Source: Baylisascaris procyonis (lineage: Eukaryota; Nematoda; Chromadorea; Rhabditida; Ascarididae). Taken from it: DNA of 64,000 bases. Below, in pieces: positions 38,001 through 49,828 of this stretch. The stretch covers positions 62,001 through 126,000 of the forward strand of contig JAZARR010000084.1 in assembly GCA_037389465.1 (NCBI GenBank), read 5' to 3'. The stretch's first letter is position 1; each line of letters opens with the position of its first letter. The position numbers and the translations under genes are program-made. The notes below the pieces were generated by a model. The model saw only the letters and a list, made by a program, of their open reading frames with translations. It ran no database searches and had not been told where the DNA came from.

Positions 38001-41000
38001 ATATCGTAGTATGCGTCGTCATGTTGTATCATATGGTATCACGTCAAATCACATGCCATCGTATCGCATCGTATCGTATCGTATGTTATGGTATGATATG
38101 GTGCAATATGGTATGGCGTGATATGATACGGGCTAACACGGTACGATATGATACGGTGATGATATGATAGATCGTATCATATCGTATCCTACCGTATCAT
38201 ACCGTATCATACCGTATCATACCGTATCATATCGTATCATATCGGGAGATATCGTGGGATACGTCGTGTTGTATCATATGGTATCTCGTCGAATCATATG
38301 CTGTCGTATCGCATCGTATCATATCTTATCGTATGTTATGGTATCATGTGATGCGATATGATATGGTATGATACGATACGGCCTAATACGGTACGGTACG
38401 ATTCGGTGATGATATGATAGATCGTATCATATCGTATCGTACCGTATCCCATCGTATCATACCTTATCTTATCGTATCATATCGTGAGATATCGTACCAT
38501 ATCATGTATCTTTTGTATCATACGTATCATATCATATCATCTCGTGAGATAACGTAGTATACGTCGTCATGTTGTATCATATGGTATCTCGTCGAATCAT
38601 ATGCTATCGTATCGTATGTTATGGTATGATATGGTGCGATATGATGTGGTATGATACGATACGGCCTAATACGGTACGGTGTGATACGGTGATGATATGA
38701 TAGATCGTATCATATCGTGTCTTACGGTATCGCATCGTATCATACCGTATCATGCCGTATCATATCGTATCATATCGTGAGATATCGTAGGATACCTCGT
38801 CGTGTTGTATCATATGGTATCACGTCGAATCATATGCTATCGAATCGTATCCTATCGTATCGTATGTTATGGTATGATACGGTGCGATATGATATGCTAT
38901 GATACGATGCGGCCTAATACGGTACGGTGTGATACGGTGATGATATGATAGATCGTATCATATCGTATCCTGCCGTATCCTACCGTATCATACCGTATCA
39001 TGTCGCATCATATCGTATCATATCGCATCATGTCGTGAGATGTCGTACCATATCATGCCGTATCATATCATATCGTACTATTTCATATCATATCGTCTGT
39101 TTTCGTGTCGTCTCATCTAGCGTCATCTCCTCCCATCTCGTCTCACCTCGTATCATGCCGTATCGCATCGTTTCATACCGTATCATACCGTATCACATCG
39201 TATCATATCGTGAGATATCGTAAGATACCTGGTCGTGTTGTATCGTATGGTGTCACCTCGAATCATATGCTATCGTATCTCATCGTATCGTATTGTATGT
39301 AACGGTATAATATGGTGCAATATGGTACGGTGTGATATGATACGGGCTAATACGGTACGATATGATACGGTGATGATATGATAGATCGTATCATATCGTG
39401 AGATATCGTAGGATACGTCGCGTTGTGTCATATGATATCACGTCGGATCATATGCTATCGTATCGCATCGTATCGTATCGTATCGTATGTTATGGTATGA
39501 TATGGTGAGATATGGTATGGTGTGATATGATACGGCCTAATACGGTACGGTATGACACGGTGATGGTATAATAGATCGTATCATATCGTATGGTACCGCA
39601 TCGTATCGTATCATATCGTCTCATGTCGTATCATACCGTGTCATATCGTATCATATCGTGAGATATCATACCATATCATATCGTATCATATCATATCATA
39701 CTATTTCATATCATATCATCTGTTCTCGTGTCGTCTCATCTAGCGTCATCTCCTCCTATCTCGTCTCATCTCGTATCTTCTCGTTTCATATCGTATTTTC
39801 TCGTGTCACCTCGTATCATCTCGTATCATACCGTATCACATCGTTTCATACCGTATCATATCGTATTATATCGTATCATATCGCATCATATCGTATCATA
39901 TCGTGGGATGTCGTACCATATCATGTCGTATCGTATCTATCACACCGTATCATATCGTATCATATCGTGAGACATCGTAAGATACCTTGTCGTCTTGTAT
40001 CATATGGTATCGCATCGTATCGTATCGAATCGTGTTGTGGTATGATATGGTACGATATTGTATCGAGTGATATGATACAGTGTAATACGGTACGGTATGA
40101 TGCGGTGATGATGTGATATATCGTATCATATCGCATCATACTGTATCGTATCTTATCATACGGTATCATGTCGTATCATATCGTATCATATCGTGAGATA
40201 TCGTAGGTTACCTTGTCGTGTTGTATCTTATGGTATCACATCGCATCATATGTTATCGTATCGCGTCCTATCATATCGTATCGTATCTTATTGTATGGTA
40301 TGGTACGATATGGTATAGTACGGTATGATATAGGTTAATATGGTACGGTATGATACGATGATGATATGGTATATCGTATGATGTCGTATCATACCATATC
40401 ATATCGTTTCATATGGTATTATATCGTGTAATACCGTGAGATATCGTACCATATCTTGTCGTGTTGTATCACACGGTCCCACATCGTTTCATAAGCTATC
40501 GTATCGCATTATGTCATATTGTATCTTCTGCCATGGTATGATATGGATGCTATGGTACGATATGGTAAGGTGTGGTATGATACCGTTTAATATGATATGG
40601 TGACGATATGGTATATCGTATCTTATCGTGCCATACCGTATATTTTCGTATCATATCGTATTATGTCGCATCATATCGTGAGATATCGTACCATACTTTT
40701 TCGTGTTGTATGATCTGGTATCACGTGGTATCATATGATATCGTATCGCATGGAATCGTATGTTATGGTGTGACGCAGTACTATATGGTATGATATGATA
40801 TGATACAGCCTAATACGGTACGGTATGTGATGATATGATATATCGTATCGTATCATATCATATCGTACTTTATCGTGAGATATCGTACCTTATCATTTGG
40901 GATCAGATCGTATCATATCGTGAGATATCGTACCATATCTTGTCGTGTTTTATGATATGGTATGACATCGTATGATATGCTATCATATCGTATCGTATCG

Positions 41001-44000
41001 TGTGTTATGGTATGATATGGTACGATTATGGTACGATATGGTATGGTATGATATGGGATAGTCTAATACGGTACGATATGATATGGTGATGATGTGGTAT
41101 ATCCTATTATACCGTATCAAATCGTATGATATGGTATGATATCGTATCACATCGTGAGATATCGCACCATATTGTGTCGTATCTTCTCATATGGTATCAC
41201 ATCGTATCATATGCTATCGCATCGCATCGTATCGTATCGTATCATGTGTTATGCTATATTACGGTACGATATGGTATGATATGATATGGTATGGTGTGAT
41301 ATGATACAATATGGTAGGATACGGTATGATATGGTATGTTATGGTATATCGTATCATATCGTATGATATGGTGAGTTATCTTACCATATAATATAATAAC
41401 GTGTGAATAATATATAACATATCGATGATATATCTCATAACCAGAGTACCAAAAGAGTAGATGACAAAACTGAAAACTAAAGAAAATAAAATATATTTCC
41501 AAAGGTTTCGGGGAAGAATAAAATGGTTCGAAACACTTGCGGAAATAGTGACCCGCGCAAAGTTTGTGGGAAGGCTTAGGAAGCAGTTTTGGCATGCGCA
41601 AATAAATATTTTTTCTCATATGCTGATGAAGTGAATATATTCGATATTTTGATATGCTTAATTCAAATACGAATATACCTTTTTTCGAAATTGGGTACGC
41701 TTAATTGAATTTAATGATTTAGAAAAGAAAATTTATGCTTTAAAATCAGAATTTTTGATTACTTCTGAAATTGATAGCAGTACTGCCGTCATACTTTACT
41801 TATAACCTTTAAATGACAGAAAAAGGAATTTGCTCCAAGAATTACCGATTTCCCCTTTAAAAAAATGGGAAGTAATTTATTAGAAGAAAGGCGCCGTAAT
41901 AGGTAAACTTTTTAGTGGTCCGATGCTCGAAACGGATTTATCACGTGTACGCAAACGTCTAAACGAGATTGCGGATGATCTTCGAGTTTTACGTGATCAT
42001 CGAATTCATCTTTCTTCAGTTGAATTCTACGGATCGATAGAGCCATCGATTTTTGCATCAACCACCTCCGCCGGTTCAATCAAGAGTCGAGACAATACCA
42101 GCTTACTTGAACTACGAAAGCGAATCAATCAGATTGGTACGAAATAATGCTTTTATCTATATGGATTTCGTATTATAAACAAATAATAATGAATACAATC
42201 CAGCTCGATGGATATGTCCGCCTATATGGGATAACATAAAAGAATAGTTGGAGTTGCGATGAGTTGATAGATGGGGAGAGGTGAGGAGAGTGAACAGGGG
42301 GAGGGGGAGGCAGACCGGAGGGAAAGTGACGTCGTTGTCTATAGATCGACGGTAAAAATCTCACTCTGGTAGAACCAGTGCATGAACAGCAGCACTCGGA
42401 CAACGACGATATATGGCAGGGGAGGGGATAGGATGAGGTAGAAACGGGGGTATCGCTGCTGGCGTCGAAAGTCAACACTAATCAATGGCGAGAAAAGAGA
42501 GGGTTAAAGCCTGCAATAATCAATGATGCACACTTCAATCTTAACGTGCTACTATTAAAGCAGTAAAAAAATACCTCTTTCGGTTTCGGAGAAGTTTCTT
42601 AACTTTATTCTATAGTATTCCAAAAATTTTATCCGAACTTTTTCAAAAATGGCCACTTTTTGGAAAAAGTTTTTCAAAAAAACTTTTTCCAAAAAAAAAA
42701 AAGTTTCAATGAGGTTGAGTAGAAAGATTAAAAGCGCGAATAATGCGTCCTAATACGCCCCCAAGGCTTATTTCTTGGCTGACTATTGTTTCATCCATGG
42801 AATCTTCTTCCCCTAATATGAATTATTTAAGAGCCAAGTCTCATTCCTGAGACGCCAGAGCCGACTAGAGCTGATCTCGATGAAATTCGCGTTGAACAAC
42901 AAATCACAAAATATCAAAAACAAATAAATAGAGAAAGCAATCGAAACGACTCACCGATGGAAAAATCCCAAGAAATAATCACTGATGTGGATCATGAAAG
43001 AGCGAATACTGTAAACGACGACGTTGGAATTGCACCTAAAAGAACAATCGTAATCAAAACGGATGAAAATATAATTAAATCGAAAGAAAATCGCGAAATT
43101 CCATCGAGCATTGATTTATCGAAGAAAGAAGGTGGAGAAAAACTTCATATAGGAAATCTACTCGCAAAAGAACATGATAGTGACGAAATGATACGTGAGT
43201 TCATAAATTTATGTTTGACAGTTACATATCGGCGAAATATCATTTATGTTCTAAAAAATTCCGATAAATTTTTAAAAAAAATAAGACAGCAAGAAAGCTT
43301 TTTTCTTTGTTGTTTGAGACTGAATTTATTAAAGCAGTATTCATTTGATTCATCAAAAGAGGTTGCGATTTTTAAATATTCAGTAGTAATTTCGACATCT
43401 CGAAATCTTAAACGAATGCTCTCTTTAACAATAGTAATTTATAGACGTAAATTTATAGCCTATAATGGTAAATGAACAGTAGTAACTCCAAGATGCCCTA
43501 ATCTCATACTTAAAAATCTTAATACTAACTTCGATAAAAATAACGGTTGTTACGAAGTATAATCAAAAAAGGTTTTTCTGTATTTTAAATGAAAAGATTT
43601 CTGCAGAATCTGTTGTGTTTTTAAAGTTGAGAATGACAAACGAGCGAGAATTCTTGAAAAGAAAAGCTATAAATAGTAGAAAGCTTATATAAAATCTTTG
43701 CCGAGTGGAAAATAGAGGAGGACGTAGGAGGGAGATATGGAATAGCAAGGCAATCAGTCCGATAAATGCATACTCTGTTGCTTTCATCGACTACTGAGTG
43801 TGCCTTTTTAAAGATGAACCTCCATTCCGACTAAGTTTTCTGGCTTCCGGCATAAAAGTTTCAATTTTTTTTTCAAGCACGAGCAAGAAACCTCACAAGA
43901 GACATTCGCTGAGAACAACCTTTGGAGACGAGGAGTAGAGGGAGGGCGATGAGCTAGAAAAAAGATGACAACGTAAAATTTGATGTGTTTGCTAGTAACA

Positions 44001-44559
44001 CAAATTAGTTGCACCATGTGGTAATTTTGTGGTGCAAAGAGAATGTTAAATAGTCTAATGTTCTCTAAGAGTATCGCATTCAGCATCATCGAAAACGTCG
44101 CCGAGTTATCAAAAGATGCTTGGCATATTGAATAAAGAACTAAGCGAGAGCTCATCGGATAGCGATAGTCTCGATATGAAGCTACGATCAAGTGGACAAA
44201 AGAAACCACCGCCTCCTAGCAGGTAACTAAAATGCCCTTTTATGAAAATTTAAAAATTTTCCCTCGACTCTGATCAAAGAATGCAACAGTGTGTCAAAGA
44301 ATGATTTTTTTCTTTGAAAAAATGTGGAAAAGTCATCTTTGAATTTTTAGTAGAACTTCTTTTCTCGAACTTATACATAATTCTCTTCAAAAGCGCAGTA
44401 ATAATTAAGTGATTATAAAAAGAGTGAAAAAAATGATTTTTTCCTATGATTTATTGAGGATTCAGAATTTGAAAAAAAAAGCAGCGATTGATTTTCTTCT
44501 TGAGAATGCAACAGAAAAAGCTTTAATTTACGCTAGCAGTTTAAATAATAGAAAACTAC

Positions 44560-44610
<51 letters not shown>

Positions 44611-44886
44611 TTACTTACTACTTATGCCAATAAAAATCGCTAAAGACTATGAAAAAAAAATTTTAGTCCATTAAAATCAACACCAAGTGAGCAGAATGCG
44701 ATCGCACAGTCAAATACATCAGTGTCTGCCGAAAGTGCTAAAAATATCGGTGAGAGTTTTCTATCGAGAATTCTTGGCAAAACATCCACGAAACAATCGC
44801 AAAAGAATTCAACAAGCTCGGATGATATCAGTAAAAATGTTGCGCCCAACGATGAGAATGACTCCGATTCAGATTTCTTCTCGTAA
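24393..44886 (+). CDS. Unrecognised coiled-coil protein, 427 residues, with a 16-kb satellite-filled intron
   Basis: Seven exons join with matching phases: 24393-24488, 24747-24818, 25535-25707, 41916-42136, 42832-43194, 44084-44222, 44667-44886 (stop TAA). Residues 5-45 ([15 protein letters not shown]...) and about 115-150 ([20 protein letters not shown]) are strongly heptad-like. A shorter helix-prone stretch lies near 200-220 ([14 protein letters not shown]). Between them is a Pro/Arg/Lys-rich linker ([16 protein letters not shown]). From about 220 on the protein is polar and probably disordered, with Ser/Asp clusters, a KKPPPPSR tract at the exon 6/7 junction, and an acidic end [11 protein letters not shown]. 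There is no signal peptide, membrane segment or catalytic motif. AATAAA overlaps the stop (44886-44891). A scaffold or cytoskeletal/centrosomal adaptor is possible, but this is a guess from composition. The other introns are 258-889 bp; intron 3 (25708-41915) is 16,208 bp. The ATG has no strong upstream acceptor, so a 5' non-coding exon is possible. Confidence 0.75.
25708..26058. repeat. (TTTA)n, (ATCT)n and (TA)n compound microsatellite at the intron 3 donor side
   Basis: The tract starts immediately after the donor at 25708. Degenerate TTTA/TTTG/TTTC units give way to ATTA and ATCT units, then to about 37 uninterrupted TA units at roughly 25977-26050. Frames through it are low-complexity. 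Confidence 0.9.
26060..26275. repeat. Degenerate AATTC / GAATT inverted repeat tract
   Basis: The left part (26070-26125) is dense in TTCAATT-type words. The right part (26126-26270) is dense in the reverse complement, AATTGAAT and GGATTGAAT. The switch is near 26125 (CTATTCGGAATTG). It forms a bridge between the TA microsatellite and the ATCRT satellite and could fold as one imperfect hairpin. Confidence 0.65.
32080..35950. repeat. Kilobase-scale duplication inside the satellite
   Basis: The block around 32110-32319 reappears nearly unchanged at 34941-35150 (offset 2831). The blocks at 32845-33057 and 33110-33373 recur unchanged at the peptide level at 35421-35630 and 35683-35946 (offsets 2576 and 2573). 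The change of offset equals about one higher-order unit, so the second copy has lost a unit. This looks like recent unequal exchange, or a misassembly of near-identical repeats. Confidence 0.8.
36300..37250. repeat. Tandem duplication of a two-unit block (635 bp)
   Basis: The stretch near 36348-36611 is repeated almost exactly at 36983-37246, an offset of 635 bp or 127 pentamers. The following unit (36688 onward, again at 37323) shares the same offset. Confidence 0.75.
44563..44607. repeat. (TA)n microsatellite
   Basis: About 22 TA units lie in intron 6 of the coiled-coil gene, 60 bp before its last exon. Confidence 0.95.
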
Positions 44887-44891
44887 ATAAA

Positions 44892-47270
44892 GATATATAC
44901 CTTTATCTGACTAAAACATAAACATTATAGCCTCATCTGTACAATGCATGAAATACGTATTTTTATAACAATATCCTTTGGAATTTATGTTTCAAATGTA
45001 ATGTTATTATTATGCCAGAAAATATTTCTATGTGAAACGCTTGAGTTTGATTCACGAGATCGCTAAATTTTGTAATAATATAGAATGTTTGACCTTATGT
45101 ACCGACCCTTTGAAGTATCTTTCAGCTAATGTCCTTATATATCCATATCGTCGAACAATTTTGAATTCCATATTCTCAGCTCTAATCTCAATATCTTTCA
45201 AATATTTCTGCATGAATATTATAGATGATATTTTATTTTCTTTTCTATACTTCTATTCATTTCTTTTCCTACTCGATGAAGTTTCTATCCTCATCGATGC
45301 ATTACCATTTACAAAAAAGAAAAGAAAGAAAAAGCATGAGCATAGCGGCAAAGTACAAACAGATCGATAACTGATTAATTTCAATTTCCACCAAAAATTT
45401 TTACAAAAATAATTTTTATTGAGTCAGCATTTTCATCCATAAGTGCTTTTACGGTTTTATACAATTTGAATAATAATAAGCTCCTCATTTGCATATATTT
45501 GCATCCAATATATTTTACATGAGGATATCGATAAAAAAAACAACAAATGTTTGCAATATGCAAGTGAAATAACGTAGAGCTAAAGCGCATAGAAAAATTA
45601 AACATTCAGAAAAAAAAAATCACTTTAGAGTATAAGCTCATTTATTAAAGGCTTGTCAGAAACTAGGAAGTAAAGAAACGAAAACTTTCGAAGCCGAACA
45701 TTTTCAGTTGGAAATCCCAAAAAAGTTTAAGATAATTGTATCGTACAAAAAAAGATTACAGCAACTAAAAAATATAACACACAAAACAAACGATACATTC
45801 AATACCCGGCAAATTTTCTAACACCAGCACCAGTGGTTCTGAGTGGAAATTTCTGAGCAGACACACAGACATACTCATAGCTCAGTATAGAGACATGGTG
45901 CCATTGAACTGCGTTTTGCAATTTCAGAGTTGCGTAGATGCCTCCGACCACTCAAGTTTGTTCCGCTTGTTTCCGCTAACCACAAACGTGTCCATCACGT
46001 CAAGCGAATGGCGGAAGAAACATAACATTTAAAAACAAATACAAATTTCATTTGCATAATACCATACTTTGATGATGATTATACAGAACATTGCTGATAA
46101 AATATGAGCAGCGAAATTCGCTCACTACTAACATAATGAATACGCGATAAGCGAATTTCTAAAGGTAAAGATAGATGAGTTCATAAGTGATAGGACATCT
46201 TGTAGGTATGCCTCAGAAATATAGCGCGATTTTCACATAACGATGATGAAGTCACAAATATATTCGATCCCAATCACTGATAATATGGGCCTATTCCGCT
46301 TTACCAACGGAATATTATCATAGAAATTGTTGAATTTGAACAAAACCCGGATTTGAACATTCATATATTTAGAAAAGAATGAATATCAAGAGTAAGAAAC
46401 TTGAAAGCAAATCCCAATAGAATATACCATGGTACACGTTCGATAGCAATAAAAATTGCAACACTCCAGCAGGCGTCTGTTGCTGGTGGATTTCTTTTGC
46501 AATGAACAGATAAAGAGCGAGATTTTCTAGATCTAATTTCCGTGCCACAATTTAAAAACTTTGAAATTAATCAGCCCCTTTCTCAACCCCCCCCCCCTCC
46601 CCCCATTACAGAATATTGTCTCCTCGCTAAAGAGACTATACAAATTTCACTTTCTTATGCAAACGTCTCCATTAGCACCTTTACTCATCTCCTCTGTCAC
46701 GTATCCAATTTTCCCAATTCCACTTTCACGATCTGGATGACGTCAAATAATTCAAGAAGAGCATTGAAGATGGAATATTTGATCAAACTAACTCTCAGGA
46801 CTTAATTCATTATACATGAAGATATAAAAATTTCAATATCAAATTATCCTAACAGTTGCACATTTTTAAGGCAGCATTAAATTTACATTCGTTGTTTTGC
46901 ATAATACAACGATAATAATGATAATAATAGTGATAATAATAATGTAACAATTAGATAAGCATACTTAGATCAGCTAGCATGATCCACGCTTTCACACATC
47001 ACCCAGCTATAAACACACCACCCACAACCCACTAATAAAAAAGTGAAATATGCTCATTGATCTGCTCCACCTTAATCAACAAAGCATTTATTACGGATAA
47101 CTGTTTCTTCATACCCCTTCTACTTCCGCATACGAGGAGCTGTAAGATCTCATGAAAGTAGATATGACATCATCAAAATGCGCCTTTGATAAGCACATAT
47201 GCAAAAAAAGAAAAAACGCACTATATAAATATTTCAAAACACAATGTAAACACATATATGTATTTTAAAT
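44892..47270. other. Region between two convergent genes
   Basis: This separates the end of the plus-strand coiled-coil gene from the end of the minus-strand transporter. No supported exon was seen. It includes a C-rich tract at 46587-46606 and an AATAAT-rich stretch near 46910-46945. The plus-strand frame 45032-45370 is Leu/Phe/Ser-rich and lacks splice or family support. A minus-strand AATAAA at 47092-47087 could end the transporter mRNA, giving a 3' UTR of roughly 180-210 nt. Confidence 0.5.
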
Positions 47271-47273
47271 ATT

Positions 47274-49765
47274 TCAGACGATTGTATTTATCCGATTTGT
47301 TGTTTTCTTTTCTTTCGGCATAAAAGGTAAAAAATTCAAAAATGGAATTTTCTCGATGAGTTTCATAATAAACGGTGGGAATGCATAAATATCGATTCCA
47401 CTCTCTCCGAGATCATGCGCAAGACCACGAGATCGCAAACCTCGTTGCTCTCTTGTAACGCCTGCAAAGTTTGTTTTATTTTTTAATTTCAAGTAAACAT
47501 CAATATAGTGTAATTGAGTAGTAAATAGATATTATAGGTGTGCGATCCTTTGATGGAAATCGCTCGGTAAATTCTCTAAATTTGGACTCTTTGGAAGAGA
47601 AGCTGGCTGAAATTTTTAAGTTTATTTACCCTTATTTGTTGAAAGATCAATCCCCATTTCTGAGCTTCATTAGAATATTTTTTGAGATTTAAATCGATTT
47701 CGGCCAACCTTAAATATGGCGTCTAATTTTTCTCTGCTAATTATGAACTTTAAATCCGATATGAAACAAAGTTTTGCTTTAAAACACATTATTAAAGTTT
47801 TACCACACTCAGGGATTGTTCAGTTTTTCACAAAATTTCCAACGGCAATATTGAAAGATTCTAAGAATATCGAACATGTTTATAAATTACGATAGAAAAT
47901 TTTTTTACTCATAAACATAATTTGACGATTTTTTTTTTTTGCACTTGAACTAAATTATTTGTGTTACTTTTGAGAAAAGAAAAAAATTTACCAGTAACAG
48001 TATTGTCGAGAATACATGCAACAAACGCGCCAACAAACATCGGTAACGTAAGTAATACGAGCAATACTTGATCCAAGGTTTCGTTACCTGAACAAATAAA
48101 TTTCAAAAGCTTGAACAACTTGCATTGACACCTTTAGATGTTGAGCGCTAAATGCATCATATTTCCAACCATCGTAGACTGATCCACTATCATCGACTGC
48201 TATTAATCCTAGATCTGATATAAATAATCACGGCGAATGTTTATAAATAAAATATGAATGTAAAAAATTTATAAATTTGAAATTCGATGCATCAGAGTAG
48301 GGAAAAACTAACAGAAGAAGCGCTTATAGACTTTTTCCATAGAGAAAAGGCAAATTCAGGGATGCCCACATTTAAGTTATGTTGATCAAGTAGTAAACAA
48401 GAAGGAAATTGATTTTTTGCTCTTACTCCTCATTAAAAAAAAAAGAGGGAAAGGAATGTTGTGGACCTTTTGCTCTTATCACCATATCTAATCACTCCAA
48501 CGTTATCACGAAAATGATTATCTCTACCTTAATCAGAATTATGTCACCCTTTCTTGCATTATTCCTACAACTTTGAAATGCGGCAGAAATATCGGCGAAT
48601 GAAGACAAGTTCTTATTTTTAAAATTCTATAAAAACACTTCTTTCGCTGCCTTACGAATTTGAAAACAATTAAAAAATTAAAAAACTTTCTCATAAACAA
48701 AAAAATGTCGAAACGTCAGTGCGCAAGGCTGAATTTTTACCTCGCAGGAGGTGGATAGAGGAGGGGGCATGGAAGGGAAGAAAATACGGAAACTACTGCT
48801 CCTCATCGATGAGAATGTCGGGAAAAAGAACGACTTTCTCCCACAACCACCAAATTCTTCTCCATGACACCAGCCTCATGCACTACTAATATTTTATCAA
48901 AAGAATAAAAAATTCCATAACAAACCGGTAACGATTGGATGATCATGAAAATAACTTGGTACTATCATGCCGACCATTATTGAAAATCCCAAAATAGCGA
49001 TATTACGTGATGATTTCAAATCGACCTGAAATGACCAATGACCATCACTCAATGAGTACACTTGAAGTGACCACAGTACTTTAGCATATATCGATAAACA
49101 TTTGATCAATGACAATGTAAAATTTCATGTGAAATCCGGAAAATAAATGAAACAAAATTTACTGTCAATAACCTGTTGAACATTGGCAATCGCTACACCG
49201 CCTACCATTGCCATACTACTTGCAAGTACACCACCAACAAGCGGATCGGGGATCGTCGATAATATAGCACCCAATTTTGTAAACGATCCAAGAAAGATAA
49301 GCATTAGACCGGCGATGACCATCGTGAAGCGACTTGCCACCTATATTAACAATTTTATTAACATATAACATTTTTTTTCGACTAGCTCTCTAATAAATGA
49401 AAAAGCTAAATGTTGACGTATTCAAAAAATATGCAAACGAATTGAAAAAATTTTTTAATCCTAAAATTTTTTCAGATGCATTACTATATGACAAAAAAAT
49501 TCATTTTCATTACTTAACAATAACTTACCCTTGTGACGCCAATAACTCCAATATTTTCAGTATGTGTCGTCATACCTACACCTGGACCAAGAAGACCGGC
49601 CAAAAACGATCCTGAACCTAAAAAACTTATTCTACGATCATCACTAATATTTATTGCGATAGTGAATTTTTCGATGTAGACATAACCATATATTAGCTTC
49701 AAATGCCTTGACAACTCTTCAGTTGTTAGAAAATAAGTAAGCAAGCAAATAAACAAACAAACAAA

Positions 49766-49828
<63 letters not shown>

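Larger units (their letters stand above)
28900..40850. repeat. Higher-order units (about 230-320 bp, typically 295 bp) within the satellite
   Basis: About 35-40 units recur. Each carries the same landmarks in order: a GATGATATGATAGATCGT junction, a run of ATCRT words, a GAGATATCGTA block, TATGGTATCACGTCGAATCA, then TATGTTATGGTATGATATGG and a run of reverse-complement words up to the next junction. Successive copies of the ACGGCTTAA landmark at 30066, 30361 and 30656 are each 295 bp apart (59 pentamers) and the copies are almost identical. Other units differ by whole-pentamer gains or losses. Confidence 0.9.
26281..41390. repeat. Roughly 15-kb ATCRT pentanucleotide satellite array
   Basis: Nearly the whole stretch reads as 5-bp words of the form ATCRT (ATCGT, ATCAT, ACCGT, ATCCT) or their reverse complements (ATGAT, ACGAT, ATGGT, ACGGT). 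Blocks of one orientation alternate with blocks of the other. The outer parts (26281-28860 and 40850-41390) are irregular. The central part is organised in higher-order units. Because (ATCGT)n has no stop in any frame, the array throws up many frames of 60-150 codons reading as IVSYR/YHIVS or TIRYD strings. These are not genes. It lies wholly inside intron 3 of the coiled-coil gene. Confidence 0.97.

Noticed and set aside
28900..40850. CRISPR-like array of regularly spaced repeats
   Set aside because: The unit is a continuous higher-order satellite made only of pentamers, with no unique spacers or cas genes, in a eukaryotic intron.
26471..41130. Dozens of frames of 60-152 codons on both strands reading as repeats of HIVSYRI or IRYDT
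   Set aside because: They are translations of the stop-free pentamer satellite in all frames, have no splice or family support, and overlap one another freely.
42957..43475. Independent gene starting at the ATG at 42957
   Set aside because: The ATG is internal to exon 5; the frame is open and protein-like back to 42834, joins exon 4 in phase, and has a consensus donor at 43195.
43808..44209. Minus-strand frame of 133 codons
   Set aside because: It runs through introns and antisense to exon 6 of the coiled-coil gene, with no family features.
49183..49368. Plus-strand frame over the transporter exon
   Set aside because: Antisense shadow of exon 9 of the SLC23 gene.
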